A stretch of DNA of 64,000 nt from Gari tellinella. Taxonomy: Eukaryota > Mollusca > Bivalvia > Cardiida > Psammobiidae. The stretch spans positions 33,311,246 to 33,375,245 of the forward strand of contig OV277866.1 of assembly GCA_922989275.2 (NCBI GenBank), written 5' to 3'. Numbering within the stretch: the first letter of the stretch is position 1; each line of letters starts with the position of its first letter. Shown one piece after another: positions 22,873 through 34,008 of this stretch. A program made the translations under genes and the position numbers. The notes under the pieces were generated by a model. It did no database searches and was not told where the DNA came from. It saw nothing but the letters and a program-made list of their open reading frames with translations.

Positions 22873-23089
22873 TTAACCCCTTCACTGCCGTGCCGTCATA
22901 AATCTTAAACAATTGTCGCCTGCTTTTATTTCTTAAATTTTAATTTTTGCTATTTTGACTGAAAAAATATTGAAATGAGTGTCAATTAGTTTGAATCCTG
23001 ATCAGACGCCGCGTTACGCGGCGTCTGATCAGGATCCAAACTGTTTGCAAACAACGGTTGTACTCGGGGTAAGGTAGTGAAGGGGTTAA
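22873..23089 (+). mobile_element. F2 MITE with module A (complete)
   Basis: TTAACCCCTTCACTGCCG and GTAGTGAAGGGGTTAA ends. Hairpin about 22,990-23,052 with near-perfect arms (AGTTTGAATCCTGATCAGAC; CGCCGCG). Confidence 0.92.
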
Positions 23090-23418
23090 ATTAGTTTGAA
23101 ATAAATTCACAATGCGCTTTAAGGTCAAAGCCGATTGAATATAGAAAACAAATCTGGTACATATCCAATACTGTATGAAATGGAAATCTTTTTTAATTAG
23201 AGTACTAAATTAAATGTGTTAAAATGTTTATCTATGGGGTAATGGGTTTAATTGAGTGTCTTATTTAGTCCCAGACACTTTGCTGCACTCAATATCAAGT
23301 TTACCTTTGGTTTTATCAGAACGGGAATGGATAATGCACGTTAAACCATAAGTAGTGGAAAGCAAAGGTATAAGCGTTGTTCTTTTCTTTTTAAACCAAA
23401 TGAAACGCAATTGCAACG

Positions 23419-23668
23419 TACAGTGGAGAATCTGTTATTCTTTCCCGTTTAAACGCAAACGTACGCAAACGCAAAGCACTAAAACGTAGAAAAGTACAAC
23501 TTTTGGACAATTCTGATAATTCATGTTTATCTTGGTGGCAAACAGTTTGGAGCCTGATCAGACGCCGGGTTACCCGGCGTCTGATCTGGCTCCAAACTGT
23601 TTTCACTGCAAATAATAGTTTTAGCGTAAACGCGTTTATTGGGAAAGAATAACAAATTCTCCACTGTA
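23419..23668 (-). mobile_element. F4 MITE, complete with hairpin
   Basis: TA-CAGTGGAGAATCTGTTATTC left end and inverse right end; inverted relative to 22,368. A further F4 left-end scrap (TACAGTAGAGAAGACGTCAT) follows at 23,670-23,700. Confidence 0.92.
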
Positions 23669-23709
23669 GTACAGTAGAGAAGACGTCATTATTGCAACTT
23701 TTTACAAAA

Positions 23710-24065
23710 TACAGTACTCCCTCCCTACAACGACCCTCAACACAAAGACTCCCTCCTCAAAACAACACTGTCCAGTGTTCCCAAGACAGTTACGTCTGAT
23801 GGTTTCACTGCTGCAATATCGTCTGCATTAAATTGTTGTTTATTTTTGTTTTACATAATAGAAATTTTGACAGAAAAAAGACCCCAATATAATGACAAAT
23901 GACAAACAGTTTGAATTCAGATCAGACGCCGCGTTACGCGGCGTCTGATTTGGATTTCAAGCTATTTGCAATTGTTAACCAATTTACTTCCTATAACAAC
24001 TCCATCCGAACAAGACACACAATCGCGGTCTCTCTTTGGGTGTCGTTGTAGGGAGGGAACACTTA
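23710..24065 (+). mobile_element. F3 MITE with module A
   Basis: Left end TACAGTACTCCCTCCCTACA; right end GGGAGGGAACACTTA. Hairpin at about 23,905-23,970 (AGTTTGAATTCAGATCAGAC; CGCCGCG). Confidence 0.88.
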
Positions 24066-24085
24066 GCTATTTTAGTGTAAAGGTG

Positions 24086-24335
24086 TACAGTGGAGAATGT
24101 GTTATTCTTTCCCAATAAACGCGTTTACGCTAAAACTCTTATTTACAGTGCAAACAGTTTGGAGCCAGATCAGACGCCGGGTAACCCGGCGTCTGATCAG
24201 GCTCCAAACTGTTTGCCACCAAGATAAAGATGAATTATCAGAATTGTCAAAAAGTTGTACTTTTCTACGTTTTAGTGTTTTGTGTTTGCGTACGTTTGCA
24301 TTTAAACGGGAAAGAATAACAGATTCTCCACTGTA
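24086..24335 (+). mobile_element. F4 MITE, complete with hairpin
   Basis: Same structure as 22,368. It starts only 21 bp after the preceding F3 copy. Confidence 0.92.
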
Positions 24336-24676
24336 TAAAGGGCAATGTCGTAGGATGATCGTGTATTTTAAACCAGTTTGATTATATGTCGTTTGATTTA
24401 TCTTTTACTCCAAAACGAGTAAGAAGTTTAGGTTAGCTAACGTTATTTATATTTTTCAGGTGAAGTAATTCTAACATAGCTGCATGACTGACATTTTAAC
24501 ATTTTCCGCTTTTGTACGTGCTACTTCATTCGTTCGATAGTCTTTGAAGAGGACAGTATTGTTATCTACGTCTATATATTTATTATATACACAAGTAAAT
24601 ATTTTGTCCACGGTATGTCGTTTCTCTAGCTAAAAAACAAATTTATGCTGAAAAACAAGTGTCTTAAAAATACCGT

Positions 24677-24891
24677 TAATATCTTCACTGCCATGGCGGC
24701 ATCATATTTTAACAATTTTCATCTGCTTTGATTTCTTAAATTTAAATATTAGGTAATATGACTTGAGAAATACAAATTTGAGTGTTTAACAGAAATACGA
24801 ATTTGAGAGTTTGGATCCTGATCAGACTATCCTGATCCAAAATGTTTGCAAATAAACATTTAATCGGGGATAAGGCATTGAAGGGACTCAG
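24677..24891 (+). mobile_element. F2 MITE, hairpin centre deleted
   Basis: CTTCACTGCCATGGCGGCAT at left and GGCATTGAAGGGACTC at right. The hairpin is collapsed to GGATCCTGATCAGACTATCC followed by TGATCC, so the GC-rich centre is gone. Confidence 0.75.
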
Positions 24892-25259
24892 AACTTCGTT
24901 GTCTGATATGAATTTAAACGTTTGCCGCTTATATCCTAATGTTTTAAAGGGGGGACTTATGCAGTTTTCCCAAATTTTTGAGTAATTTTTCACAGGTATA
25001 CGCAAACATCACACTGAGCTGTAGGATTTCAACGCGCAGTTATATTTTGTTTTAACTTTTTATTTTGTTTTAATGTATTCCGAAATGGCATATTTTATTT
25101 CAAAAGCAATATAAAAGCTATTCTGTTTTAGTTATTAATGCAATATGAGATCAATTTGTTGCGAATTATGAGGGACGAAATGCAAAATAATTGGAATGTA
25201 GTTTTAGAAAATGTAATGTTTTAGACATTGATATGCTTTATGAGAACATAATTCTTTGT

Positions 25260-25475
25260 CTTAAGCCTTTCACTACTAAGGCCGAAAACACTGACATTTG
25301 GTAACACCGTGGATCCTAATCAGACACCGCGCATCGCGTCATTAGTTCAAGATCCAGACTGTTTGACACTAAAATTAACGTTTCTCAAGTCAAAAACGCA
25401 TAACATTCCGAATGTTTTTGACAAAGGCAGACTAAAACGTAAGCACACGATAACAAAGCAGTGACAGTGTAATAG
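25260..25475 (-). mobile_element. F2 MITE, eroded
   Basis: TAAGCCTTTCACTACTAAGG at left; hairpin arms are mutated (GGATCCTAATCAGACACCGC). CTGTTTGACACT and the inverted subterminal sequence identify F2. Confidence 0.65.
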
Positions 25476-25489
25476 TGGTTATTACATCG

Positions 25490-25731
25490 TACAGTGGAGA
25501 AAACGTTATTCTGTCCCGTTTAAACGCAAACGAAACGCAAACGCATTGCAAGAAAATGAAGAATATGACAACTCTTCGACAATCTATTTTAACCTGAGTG
25601 ACAAACAGTTTGGAGCCTGATCAGACGCCGGGTTACCCGGCGTCTGATCTATGTCCAAACGGTTTGCATTGGAAATACTAGTTTTAGCGTAAACGCGTTT
25701 ATTGGGAAAGAATAACGTTTTCTCCACTGTA
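25490..25731 (-). mobile_element. F4 MITE with hairpin
   Basis: TACAGTGGAGAAAACGTTAT and inverse. Module A at about 25,602-25,668, with CCCGG-type stem. Confidence 0.9.
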
Positions 25732-25734
25732 TTC

Positions 25735-26620
25735 ACAAGTAATTATTGCAATGCCGATGGCGACAACGAGTTGTAAACGAATTGGAACAATACCACAATT
25801 CTATGCTGACATGTGATTAATATTGACATGTTTGACATTCTTATCAGTGTTTCTTCAGCAAAAGTGCATAGATTGCAAATGCAAATTTAAGCAGACAATG
25901 CTACAAGGTAATGGACTTGTTTAGAATACACTGCACAGGTTCAAGTATTTTAAAACCACATTGTGTGGTTTAAACGTGAAATAATAATGTATTTCCAAGA
26001 GTGATGTTGGTTTTATTTTCACGCTATGGACGGATTGTGTATTTAGCTTGCACTATGGCTAATCTTAAGCTATGTATGGGACGGAAAAACTGTTAAAATA
26101 CGACTTATACCTAAGCAGAAAGCCTAATACTATAAAACATGTACGCGTTCACATTTTTGCAATATCAATGTCTGCCTGAAAACAAGTCTATATATTAATT
26201 TTCTCCTCATTCGATTCCATTGAACAAAATGAAATTTATTTTGTGTAAACGCAATTTCTCTAGGGGCGGGACTTGTGGTCACCTTTTCGCAAAGAAGGCG
26301 GGGCTTATGTATCTGTTCTTCGCGAATCATTTTGTTGCGTTGCTTCACATTACATTGTATTCGTGTTAACAACTTCTTATGATGGATAACATTGACATGC
26401 ATACTAATAAAATGTTCATCTAATATTAGAAATTACAGCAAATATGATTTTAGAAAATACGAACTGAAATATTTTGGCGTTTAAACGAAACAACGACAGA
26501 AAATGATCGACAAATTTACCATAAATCACTTTCAGATATAAAATTTCGGTTTTCAGACATAATATTATTTATATGTGTAAATATAATACATGACAAGTAC
26601 CTTTCACTGATCTTCACAGA
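25735..26620. other. No supported gene or repeat
   Basis: A short minus-strand frame (26,130-26,402) shows no domain. Nothing else recognised. Confidence 0.4.
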
Positions 26621-26627
26621 GGGATTA

Positions 26628-26790
26628 AATTGGAGAGGACGTTATTCTGTCCCGTTTAAAACCCTTAACGCAAAGGCAAAGCAAAACAGCTTTTTGACAA
26701 TTCTTGCTATAAATTTTGATCTGATTGAAAAACACTTGGAGCTTGATCAGACATCAGGTTACCGGCATTTTACTAGGTTGAGTAAATTCA
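26628..26790 (-). mobile_element. Eroded F4-like fragment
   Basis: GGAGAGGACGTTATTCTGTC and CCCGTTTAAA, then GGAGCTTGATCAGACATCAG from a broken module A. Right end is lost. Confidence 0.5.
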
Positions 26791-26928
26791 GACTTTCCCG
26801 TCAGGGGTTTTACGTCCTTGAATTTCAAGATGCATATTTGTCAGTGTTAATGTTAAACGAGTCACAACTATTCATATATTGTATAATCAATTAAAGCATT
26901 GTCTCAGTCTTAATTCTAACTATGCATG

Positions 26929-27183
26929 CAGGGCTACCATAAGTTGACATGAAAAATCCTAAGATTTCCAAATTGCATTTTTCAAGTGCGATTTTACGAA
27001 TCGTGTCTTTACCCCATAGCCTGTGTCTAGTTTTGTTGAAATGCGAATACTTAAAGCAGGCTGTAAGAAAAGCAGAATGCGCCTTCAGGCGCATTCTGCT
27101 TTCCTTTTAGCCTTCTTTAAGCTACCATAAACTGGAAAAAAAATCCGAAGATTTAGGAAAAATCCGGAAAAATGGCAGCCCTG
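26929..27183. mobile_element. hAT-like MITE containing an F1/module B segment
   Basis: Ends CAGGGCTACCATAAGTTGAC and the inverse of GGAAAAATGGCAGCCCTG, flanked on both sides by TGCATG. Inside (27,007-27,130) lies F1-derived DNA: TTTACCCCATAGCCTGTGTC and a module B hairpin (AGGCTGTAAGAAAAGCAGAA; centre GCGCCTTCAGGCGC). Confidence 0.75.
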
Positions 27184-27483
27184 TGCATGAGTATATGTAT
27201 GTTGTGCCCTTTGTTTTCTAAATAATTTATATATTTGGCCCTATCTATGAGATTAAAGGCGCATAACGTCACCCCCTGTACTTGAATTCATACAGCATGC
27301 TAATTAAACCGACAGTTTGGTTCTTTTCGAACTGAGAAGAACGTCCTACGTGCGATAATGCTGTCTACGGAAATCTTGTAACTACATGTATGTAGGTGTG
27401 ATTATAAAGAGTATACAGCAAGAATAACAATGATGCTATTTATCAGAGGGCTCCTGTAGTGGCCCTTTGATTGGGGATTACAC

Positions 27484-27967
27484 TGTGGGCGTGTTCACCT
27501 GAAACTCGTGAATCCAGTAGAGTTCATCAAATGACGTAAAATGGCGCTAAATTCTGAATGCGCACGCACTTTTTCAGCAGAACGACAAACCCTTCAGACG
27601 AGTAAGTAATGGGTCAAATGACGGCCTAAAGCAAAATGGGAACCACGCCAACCCGGACCAAAAATGGTAATTTTATGATTGTAATGTCGAACAATGAAAC
27701 CCTAGGCTAACTATTTGTTACCTTATAGCACGGTTACAGGACTGTTCATTAAAACACTCTTATACATGCGTACATTATACGGTATTTAGCATTTTGTGTT
27801 AACATTTTCGGACGCCATTTTGAAACTCGACTAACCCTGCGCAGCGACTGGGTTAGCCTAGAGTTCGGTTCAGAGGTCATATGACGTCATTCGAGTGCGA
27901 ACACGGTCTGTTCACCTGTAACCCGGGGAACTCGGGTCGATTCGAGGATCTCAGGTGAACACGCTCT
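27484..27967. mobile_element. TIR element F11, ~480 bp
   Basis: Left end GGGCGTGTTCACCTGAAACT, right end inverse of CTCAGGTGAACACGCTC. No ORF. The next element begins at its last bases. Confidence 0.65.
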
Positions 27968-28604
27968 ATTGAGCCGAATTCTTCACACTACGAATTCTTC
28001 ACACCGTAATCAGACGTGTGAAGAATTCGTACGAATTCTTCCACTCGTGTGACCAATGTGTGATGATTTCGTACGAATATGTCACACAATGGCAGTGTGA
28101 GATTTCCGTACCCCCTTTTTTAACGACCTGTTGGTACCTACGGATTCTTCACACATCACCTTCCGTTTAACATTTCCTTATGAAACAAGTTCTAACAACT
28201 TAGGCAAATCACTTTCCATAGCGCAAAAGATGGTGTATTGCGTTGTATTGTGAGATGACACTAGAGTACTAGGGAAACCCAACGTCTTCGGACAGGCGAT
28301 CCTCTCACGTACTGTCACGACATTGTTAAGAAGCAGGTGCGCTAAAACTGTGTTATCCACCCTGTTTCATGCAGTTTTTACGATTTGATAAAAAAAGCTC
28401 TTAAACAGCCGACCTATATCCGAAAAATTATCTGTGGATAAGTGCATCCCTTTTTATCACATGATCAAACTTAAGTTCCGTTGAGTTTATGCTCAGTTCT
28501 CGGCTTCCTTTGAGGCATAATAGGCCAACGAGCGACAGGTTGCGGCCGAATGCTGGTAGATTGTTGGTATTCTTAACGGGATGGAGAGGAATGGGACCCG
28601 TGGC

Positions 28605-28850
28605 CGTGGTCCAGTGATCATAGTGACTATGACTTACAATCACTTAGCTCCTTACTGTTGTTGGTTCGAATCCCAATCTGAACACTTGGGCTTTTTCATT
28701 TGGAGAAATCTTCAAGCTGGCTATCGGAAATTCGGTGCTTTTACCCAGATGCATATTTTTACCTGATACAGTTTATGACGTGCATCCGGTTTCTTCTCCC
28801 ATCTGCAATTAGCTTTATGTCGAGATATGACTGAAATACTGTTTACATAG
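28605..28850 (+). mobile_element. tRNA-derived SINE (bivalve type), diverged
   Basis: The head looks tRNA-derived: A-box-like GTGGTCCAGTGATCATAGTG and a perfect B box GGTTCGAATCC at 28,662-28,672, the internal RNA polymerase III promoter. The body, TCAAGCTGGCTATCGGAAAT then ACCCAGATGCAT, resembles the conserved domain of bivalve SINEs as I recall it. The 3' tail is weak. Lies inside F12. Confidence 0.6.
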
Positions 28851-29504
28851 TATGAACTCAGAATTCTTGGCCTCGGTTTGATTTTAAAGTGGAGTTAAAA
28901 GCTAGTTTCAACGACGGTCATCGAAACGACATCGATTTAAAATCGGTCGTTTCCGGGCACCTTACACGTCGATCGGACCCGAGAAAGCTTTTGACCAAAT
29001 ATACAAACGTATACAAGCGTGTCAGAGGTCGGGCAAGGCCGTCTCCATCCGGCTTTTGCCTATCCTATACCGGCCGGTGTAATGACGAAAAGTGTCCCCA
29101 CCACGCAGAAGTGTGACCCCGGGACACTTTTCGACTCAGAAAATTAACCTCCCGGGTCATTTTACATGTATTATGCCAAAGCAAGTCCCAAGGACAGTTT
29201 TCTACATAAAAAATTGTCCTCATGTGTCACTCTTTAGACCGGCGCCCGTCTGGCAACCGGATAACACCGGTTTCCTTTCGGTCTCCCACAGTATTGCACG
29301 TTATTACTGAATGCCCATGATGTGGACTATACGATAAGGCAATCGTTTGTATGGTTCCATGTAAGAAAGTGAGCAACAAGTGAGCAACATAACAAAGAAG
29401 TGAAATTAGCGCGTCTTTATAAACCTCATGCATATATTGAACCCACGATAACCAATATCGGGCGATGATGGTCGCCCGTCTTAAAACCGTTGCCCGTCTG
29501 GTAT

Positions 29505-29752
29505 TTAAGGACTATCGCGCAGTTTGTTCGAATTTTCAAAACATTCATTTTTTTTTTAATTTTGCATATTGCTAGTATATATCCTGTTGTGCAGAAATAT
29601 GAAATAAAAATAGGGAGTCCCCGAACTGGTTCTTTTTTTTAATAGCTTGTTTTTTGGTAGCCCCCTAATTATCCAGAGACACATGCAGAATTTGAAAAAA
29701 AAAAATCTGAATGGTTTGAAAATTCGAAAAAACTGCCGCGATAGTCCTTAAT
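29505..29752. mobile_element. Palindromic MITE F17 nested in F12
   Basis: AAGGACTATCGCGCAGTTTG and following ~40 bp pair with the inverse arm ending GCGATAGTCCTT. The ends abut TT/AA, compatible with a TTAA or TTA-type site. Confidence 0.75.
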
Positions 29753-30604
29753 AAAATTTAATTTCAAAAGCTTCGGAATGGCAGAATCTCCCGGAAAAAT
29801 GTAGAAAGGGGAATACATCCCACGGTGTTGATACAAGAATTATGAACTTTGTTTGCAATACACATCTACTCATTAAACTCTTTAAATGAAATTTCAGCTT
29901 AAAAACTTCAGTGGAACAGGCGTTAGAGTAAAAAACAAAACCATGACAGTCGGACGATCGGACAGATAGACTACGGAAAAGTGACCGACCCCGACGTGTT
30001 ATCTTTGCCTTCAGCTGGTGACACAGAAACCGGTCCATACATTTATAAAGTTCTTAGAATGCATCGTACAGACGGACCGAATAATATCCGACACGACAGA
30101 ATCGAGTAAATTATATGGTCACCAAAAGTGCTTTTATTACCATGATATTTTTCAGTTTTATGTGTCTATAATTAATTATATCGAGTGCTGAAAAATGTGA
30201 CATTTCTCACCGTGTGACCTTGACCTTTTATCATTTAAAAATCAGTCTAGTACATATGTTTTGTCATTATGTGAAATATCAAGTAAAGCAAACCTAATAT
30301 GCCCCCTTATCCATCTGGGTGGCTAAAAGCTTTTTGGAAAGTGTGAGGTTTTCGTATGCACAAAATTTTTACATTCGTTTTTAAAAAATTTCGACATGTG
30401 AAGAATTCGTATCTACTGTTAGGGGGGAGCTGAGAGTCAGTACGAATTATTCACACATGTGTGACATATTCGTATGAAATTCCTACGAATTCCTCACAGG
30501 TGTGAAGAATTCGTAGTGTGAAGAATTCGGCTCAACAACGCTCTGTATGTATAGGACGCTTCTACATTTCACTAGCCACTGTGTTTACACGTCACTAGGA
30601 TTAT

Positions 30605-30846
30605 GGTGTTTACCCATTCATTGTCAAAATTGTCGTGAGGGTTTTTACCCCTACAGCACCTTATTGTAGTGTGCTTCAATATTGTTGTCTGCAATATTGT
30701 TTCAAAGTAAGATACAAGGCAGTATGACTGACGAAATTTCAAAACAAGTGTTACACAGTTTGGATCCTGATCAGACGCTGCGTAACGCGGCGTCTAATCA
30801 GGACCCGAACTGTTTGCAAACGCGTCTTTTGGCGTCATTGAAAGAG
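30605..30846 (+). mobile_element. F2 MITE with module A, partly duplicated
   Basis: GTTTACCCATTCATTGTCAA at left and ...GCGTCATTGAAAGAG at right. Its last 93 bp (30,754-30,846), including the hairpin, recur on the other side of the adjacent F4 copy. Confidence 0.8.
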
Positions 30847-31096
30847 TACAGTGGAGAAAACGTTATTCTTTCCCAATAAACGCGTTTACGCTAAAACTAT
30901 TATTTGCAGTGCAAACAGTTTGGAGCCAGATCAGACGCCGGGTAACCCGGCGTCTGATCAGGTTCCAAACTGTTTGCCACCAAGATAAACAAGAATTATC
31001 AGAATTGTCCAAAAGTTGTTCTTTTCTACGTTTTAGTGCTTTGCGTTTGCGTACGTTTGCGTTTAAACGGGAAAGAATAACAGATTCTCCACTGTA
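30847..31096 (+). mobile_element. F4 MITE between two copies of a 93-bp F2 segment
   Basis: Complete F4 with TA ends and module A. Left neighbour ends GAAAGAG-TA; right neighbour begins with CACAGTTTGGATCCTGATCA as at 30,754. Confidence 0.92.
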
Positions 31097-31191
31097 CACA
31101 GTTTGGATCCTGATCAGACGCTGCATAACCCGGCGTCTAATCAGGACCCGAACTGTTTGCAAACGCGTCTTTTGGCGTCTTTGAAAGAGTA
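31097..31191 (+). repeat. Second copy of 93-bp F2 segment
   Basis: Matches 30,754-30,846 with about four differences and shares its private variants (GACGCTGC; AATCAGGACCCGAACTG), so one was copied from the other. Confidence 0.88.
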
Positions 31192-31597
31192 AATGGGAAT
31201 AAAGCATTCAACCCTAAATGAATCTGATCAGGTTCTGCACTGTTTTTCAGTTTGAATAATTGTGTTAAAACCAATCCTAAGTAGAAAAAAAATCAATCAT
31301 ATTTTATTTGAAATTATATTTTTTATTAAATGTTTCATGGATAAATTTAGATAAAGGCATGTGCATATGGATATGAAACTAAAGTTCCGGAGAGCAACGG
31401 AAAATGAACTCTGTTTCAGTACATTAGCCTTGACCTTCATTAAATCAATTTTGTTTCCGATAAAAAGTCCGACAGTCTTAATTTCGTTCAGACGCCAACT
31501 AATCAGTTTTCATGATTATCCCCATGACCAATGTTTAAATTAAACATGGTAATTACGAATACACAAAAACTCCAATGAAGATAATAAAGTGCATATA

Positions 31598-31810
31598 TTA
31601 ACCCATTACTCCATCAATATGCATACACATGTGAACTGATTAAGTTCTTTCTTCACTGAAGAAAATAGTTCCATTTGGTACAGTCAGGTAAACGTATCAG
31701 AAGAAATGTGTTCTATGTTCTAGCTGATAATAGCTTAAAACAGGCTGAAGGTAAAGCGAACTTCGAGTTCTGTGTGACTTGCAACCTGCTTCAAAAGCTC
31801 ACAAGTCTTC
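31598..31810 (+). mobile_element. Eroded F1 MITE
   Basis: TTAACCCATTACTCCATC left end, TTCACTGAAGAAAATAGTTC subterminal block and a degraded module B (CAGGCTGAAGGTAAAGC). Right end not seen. Confidence 0.55.
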
Positions 31811-32005
31811 AAATCTAGAATCAGACTATGGATTAAAGAGCTAAAGTAGGAATATACTTTTTTTAAACAAAAGTGTCTCGAGAAATGATTCATCTGTATA
31901 GTCAGTTATTGTTTTAGCTTAAACTCACTAAAATCGAAGAAGAGCGCATGTCTCCTGGTAAATTGTGATTTTGTTTAGGCCTTAGTCAAACAGTACTTTA
32001 TTAAG

Positions 32006-32216
32006 TTAACCCGTATCCTACAGTAGTATCGTCTGCTTTGAAATTGTCGTCTGCAAAATTTGTTGAATTTAGATTAATACATTTCTTACGTAAAGAAACA
32101 TGTAGAAATGTGTCAAACAGTTTGGATCTAGATTAGACGCCGCGTTTCGCGGCGCCTAATCTGGATCCAAAATTCTTGCAAAAGTGACGTCGCGATCAGT
32201 TGGCAAAGGATTTGAA
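32006..32216 (+). mobile_element. F2 MITE with module A
   Basis: TTAACCCGTATCCTACAG left; hairpin at about 32,116-32,170 (AGTTTGGATCTAGATTAGAC; centre CGCCGCGTTTCGCGGCG). Confidence 0.8.
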
Positions 32217-32411
32217 CTATTATTAAATTTTAAAATACGCGTAAGCTCTCTTTTCAATATTTTTTCTATAGGAGTTTTCTGCTTTATTTTTAGTGTGCTT
32301 TAACTTAACCATTTATCTGTCATAATGCATAATTTATTTCTGTGGATCTAATACATGACACGGTTAAAACAAAAAATGCTCGTTTATACAGAATATGCAA
32401 CTGCGCCTACA

Positions 32412-32655
32412 TGTAACCCTTTCATGATCAAATTATTCGGGAGATTTTTACCCCTCCACCGCTTCTGTCTGCTTCAGTATTGTCGTCAGCAAGACACGTT
32501 TCAAAGTTTGTTTTAAGGTTGTATGACTTAACAAATATCTATAAGAGTGTCAAAAAGTTTGGGTCCTTATCAGACGCCGCGTGACGCGGCGTCTGATCTG
32601 GGTCCAAACTGTTTGCAAACACGCTTTTGAGCTTTATTGAGAGTGACAGGGTTAA
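32412..32655 (+). mobile_element. F2 MITE (long-end variant) with module A
   Basis: GTAACCCTTTCATGATCAAA at left, TGACAGGGTTAA at right. Hairpin at about 32,555-32,613. The same long end occurs at 63,613 and, inverted, at 49,413. Confidence 0.82.
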
Positions 32656-32775
32656 AGGCACTTCGTTTGAAACAAAGTTTGAATCACAAACTATCCAAAG
32701 AAATCAGATTCTTACCATCTAACAGATAAATTAATTCATTCGGTTAAAGTTTTTGCCTAAGCATGTTATCGTACT

Positions 32776-33027
32776 GAGCCCTTTACCTGATAGTCTATTT
32801 CTAGTATTGAAGATAGGTGACTTCTTAAAGCAGGTTGAACGTAAAGCAGAGTGTGCCTTAAGGCACATTCTGCTTTACTTTCAGCCTGCTTTAAGCTATC
32901 ATGTGCTAGAATATAGAAAATATTCCCTATCATATATCTTCATAACTGATTAAATTGGTACTATTTTCTTCAGCGAATGAATAAATAAAACACGCTAAAA
33001 GGCGCTTCTATTGGGGGAAATGGTTAA
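32776..33027 (-). mobile_element. F1 MITE with module B
   Basis: AGCCCTTTACCTGATAGTCT and the inverse of GAAATGGTTAA; module B at about 32,828-32,897 with centre TGTGCCTTAAGGCACA. Confidence 0.85.
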
Positions 33028-33037
33028 TAAATATTCA

Positions 33038-33230
33038 ATAGGAAATACAGAAAAAGAATTTCCCTTGCAAATGAAATTTTTAAGTGGACCAATTTCTTGG
33101 TGTAGAACGTTTTCATTTGTCTGAAATCGTTCTTTGTTGGCAACTAGACAAGAGAGAGTTTTCCAAGAGTCTGCTTGTTATCTCTTAATTAGTATAATGG
33201 TACCGAAAGTATTCTTGAAGACCATAAATA
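33038..33230 (+). repeat. Unclassified dispersed repeat, copy 2
   Basis: Second copy of 20,128. Again lies right beside a MITE (F1 at 32,776). Confidence 0.6.
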
Positions 33231-33354
33231 CATGGTTTTATAGATTGAACATCGCCAAAACTTTTAAATAAATTGTTATTATAAACAATTAGTTTAACTC
33301 GACACTAGAGCCCAAATGTTGCCGCCATCCAACTCGTCTATTCCAAAACTATTA

Positions 33355-33575
33355 AAAACAATTTGTGCCCACGATCAAATATATGGGACATGGGCAAAGA
33401 ATGAAGACTTTAATCAGACGCCACAAAATAGGCGTCTCATTAGAGTCTATGCACATTGCTTGTATAGGAATTTTAATAATAATAAAAAAAATTTAGACCC
33501 TGCAGCCCCTAGATCTAAAATGGACTAGTCCAATACATAAGCATGAAAGAATTCACTGTTCACAAATGGGTAAAA
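33355..33575. mobile_element. F5-like MITE, eroded, with module A
   Basis: GTGCCCACGATCAAATATAT and GGACTAGTCCAATACATAAG are F5 hallmarks. Hairpin centre ATCAGACGCCACAAAATAGG then CGTCTCATTAG. Confidence 0.6.
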
Positions 33576-33633
33576 TTAAAAATAACGCTTTCATATGTGT
33601 AGAACAGCAAAGTTATGCAAGAAGACGACATGC

Positions 33634-33885
33634 TTAACCCTTTCCCCAATAGAAGCGCCTTTTAGCGGATATGATTTATTCTTCCGCTGAAGAATATAGT
33701 TCTAATTTAATCAGTAATGAATATGTATTATAGGGAATATTTTCTATGTTATAGCACATGATAGCTTAAAGCAGGCTGAAAGTAAAGCAGAATGCGCCTT
33801 AGGGCGCATTCTGCTTTACTTTCAACCTGCTTTAAGTAGTCACCTATCTTAAGTACTAGAAATAGGCTATCAGGTAAAGGGTTAA
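33634..33885 (+). mobile_element. F1 MITE with module B (complete)
   Basis: TTAACCCTTTCCCCAATAG and ATCAGGTAAAGGGTTAA ends. Hairpin at about 33,770-33,838 with perfect inner arms (CTGAAAGTAAAGCAGAATGC, centre GCCTTAGGGC). Confidence 0.9.
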
Positions 33886-34008
33886 ATATGAAACAAGAAA
33901 TTGTGTTTAGCAGGAGAGTTAATGCTATGTTAAATGACCATGTACCGTGTTTATCTTAACTCATACATCTCTGAACATCAGATGACAATTCCAGATTCAT
34001 GAAAAAGA

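Larger units (their letters stand above)
27968..30536. mobile_element. Element F12, 2.57 kb, 37-bp perfect TIRs, subterminal repeats
   Basis: Left TIR starts TTGAGCCGAATTCTTCACAC at 27,969 and its exact 37-bp inverse ends at 30,535. Candidate 8-bp target duplication CACGCTCT (27,960-27,967) / AACGCTCT (30,537-30,544). Both subterminal regions (~190 bp left, ~200 bp right) are crowded with GAATTCTTCACAC-like motifs in both orientations. No transposase frame was recognised, so it is probably non-autonomous; it contains a SINE and a small palindromic MITE. Confidence 0.8.

Noticed and set aside
28255..28320. Possible rRNA-like fragment (reverse complement of ACGTGAGAGGATCGCCTGTC resembles an LSU 3' motif)
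   Set aside because: The match is partial, with mismatches and no flanking rRNA structure; likely coincidence or a very old fragment.
28609..28680. tRNA gene with B box GGTTCGAATCC
   Set aside because: No acceptor stem or sound cloverleaf was found and the SINE body follows directly, so it is the head of a SINE.
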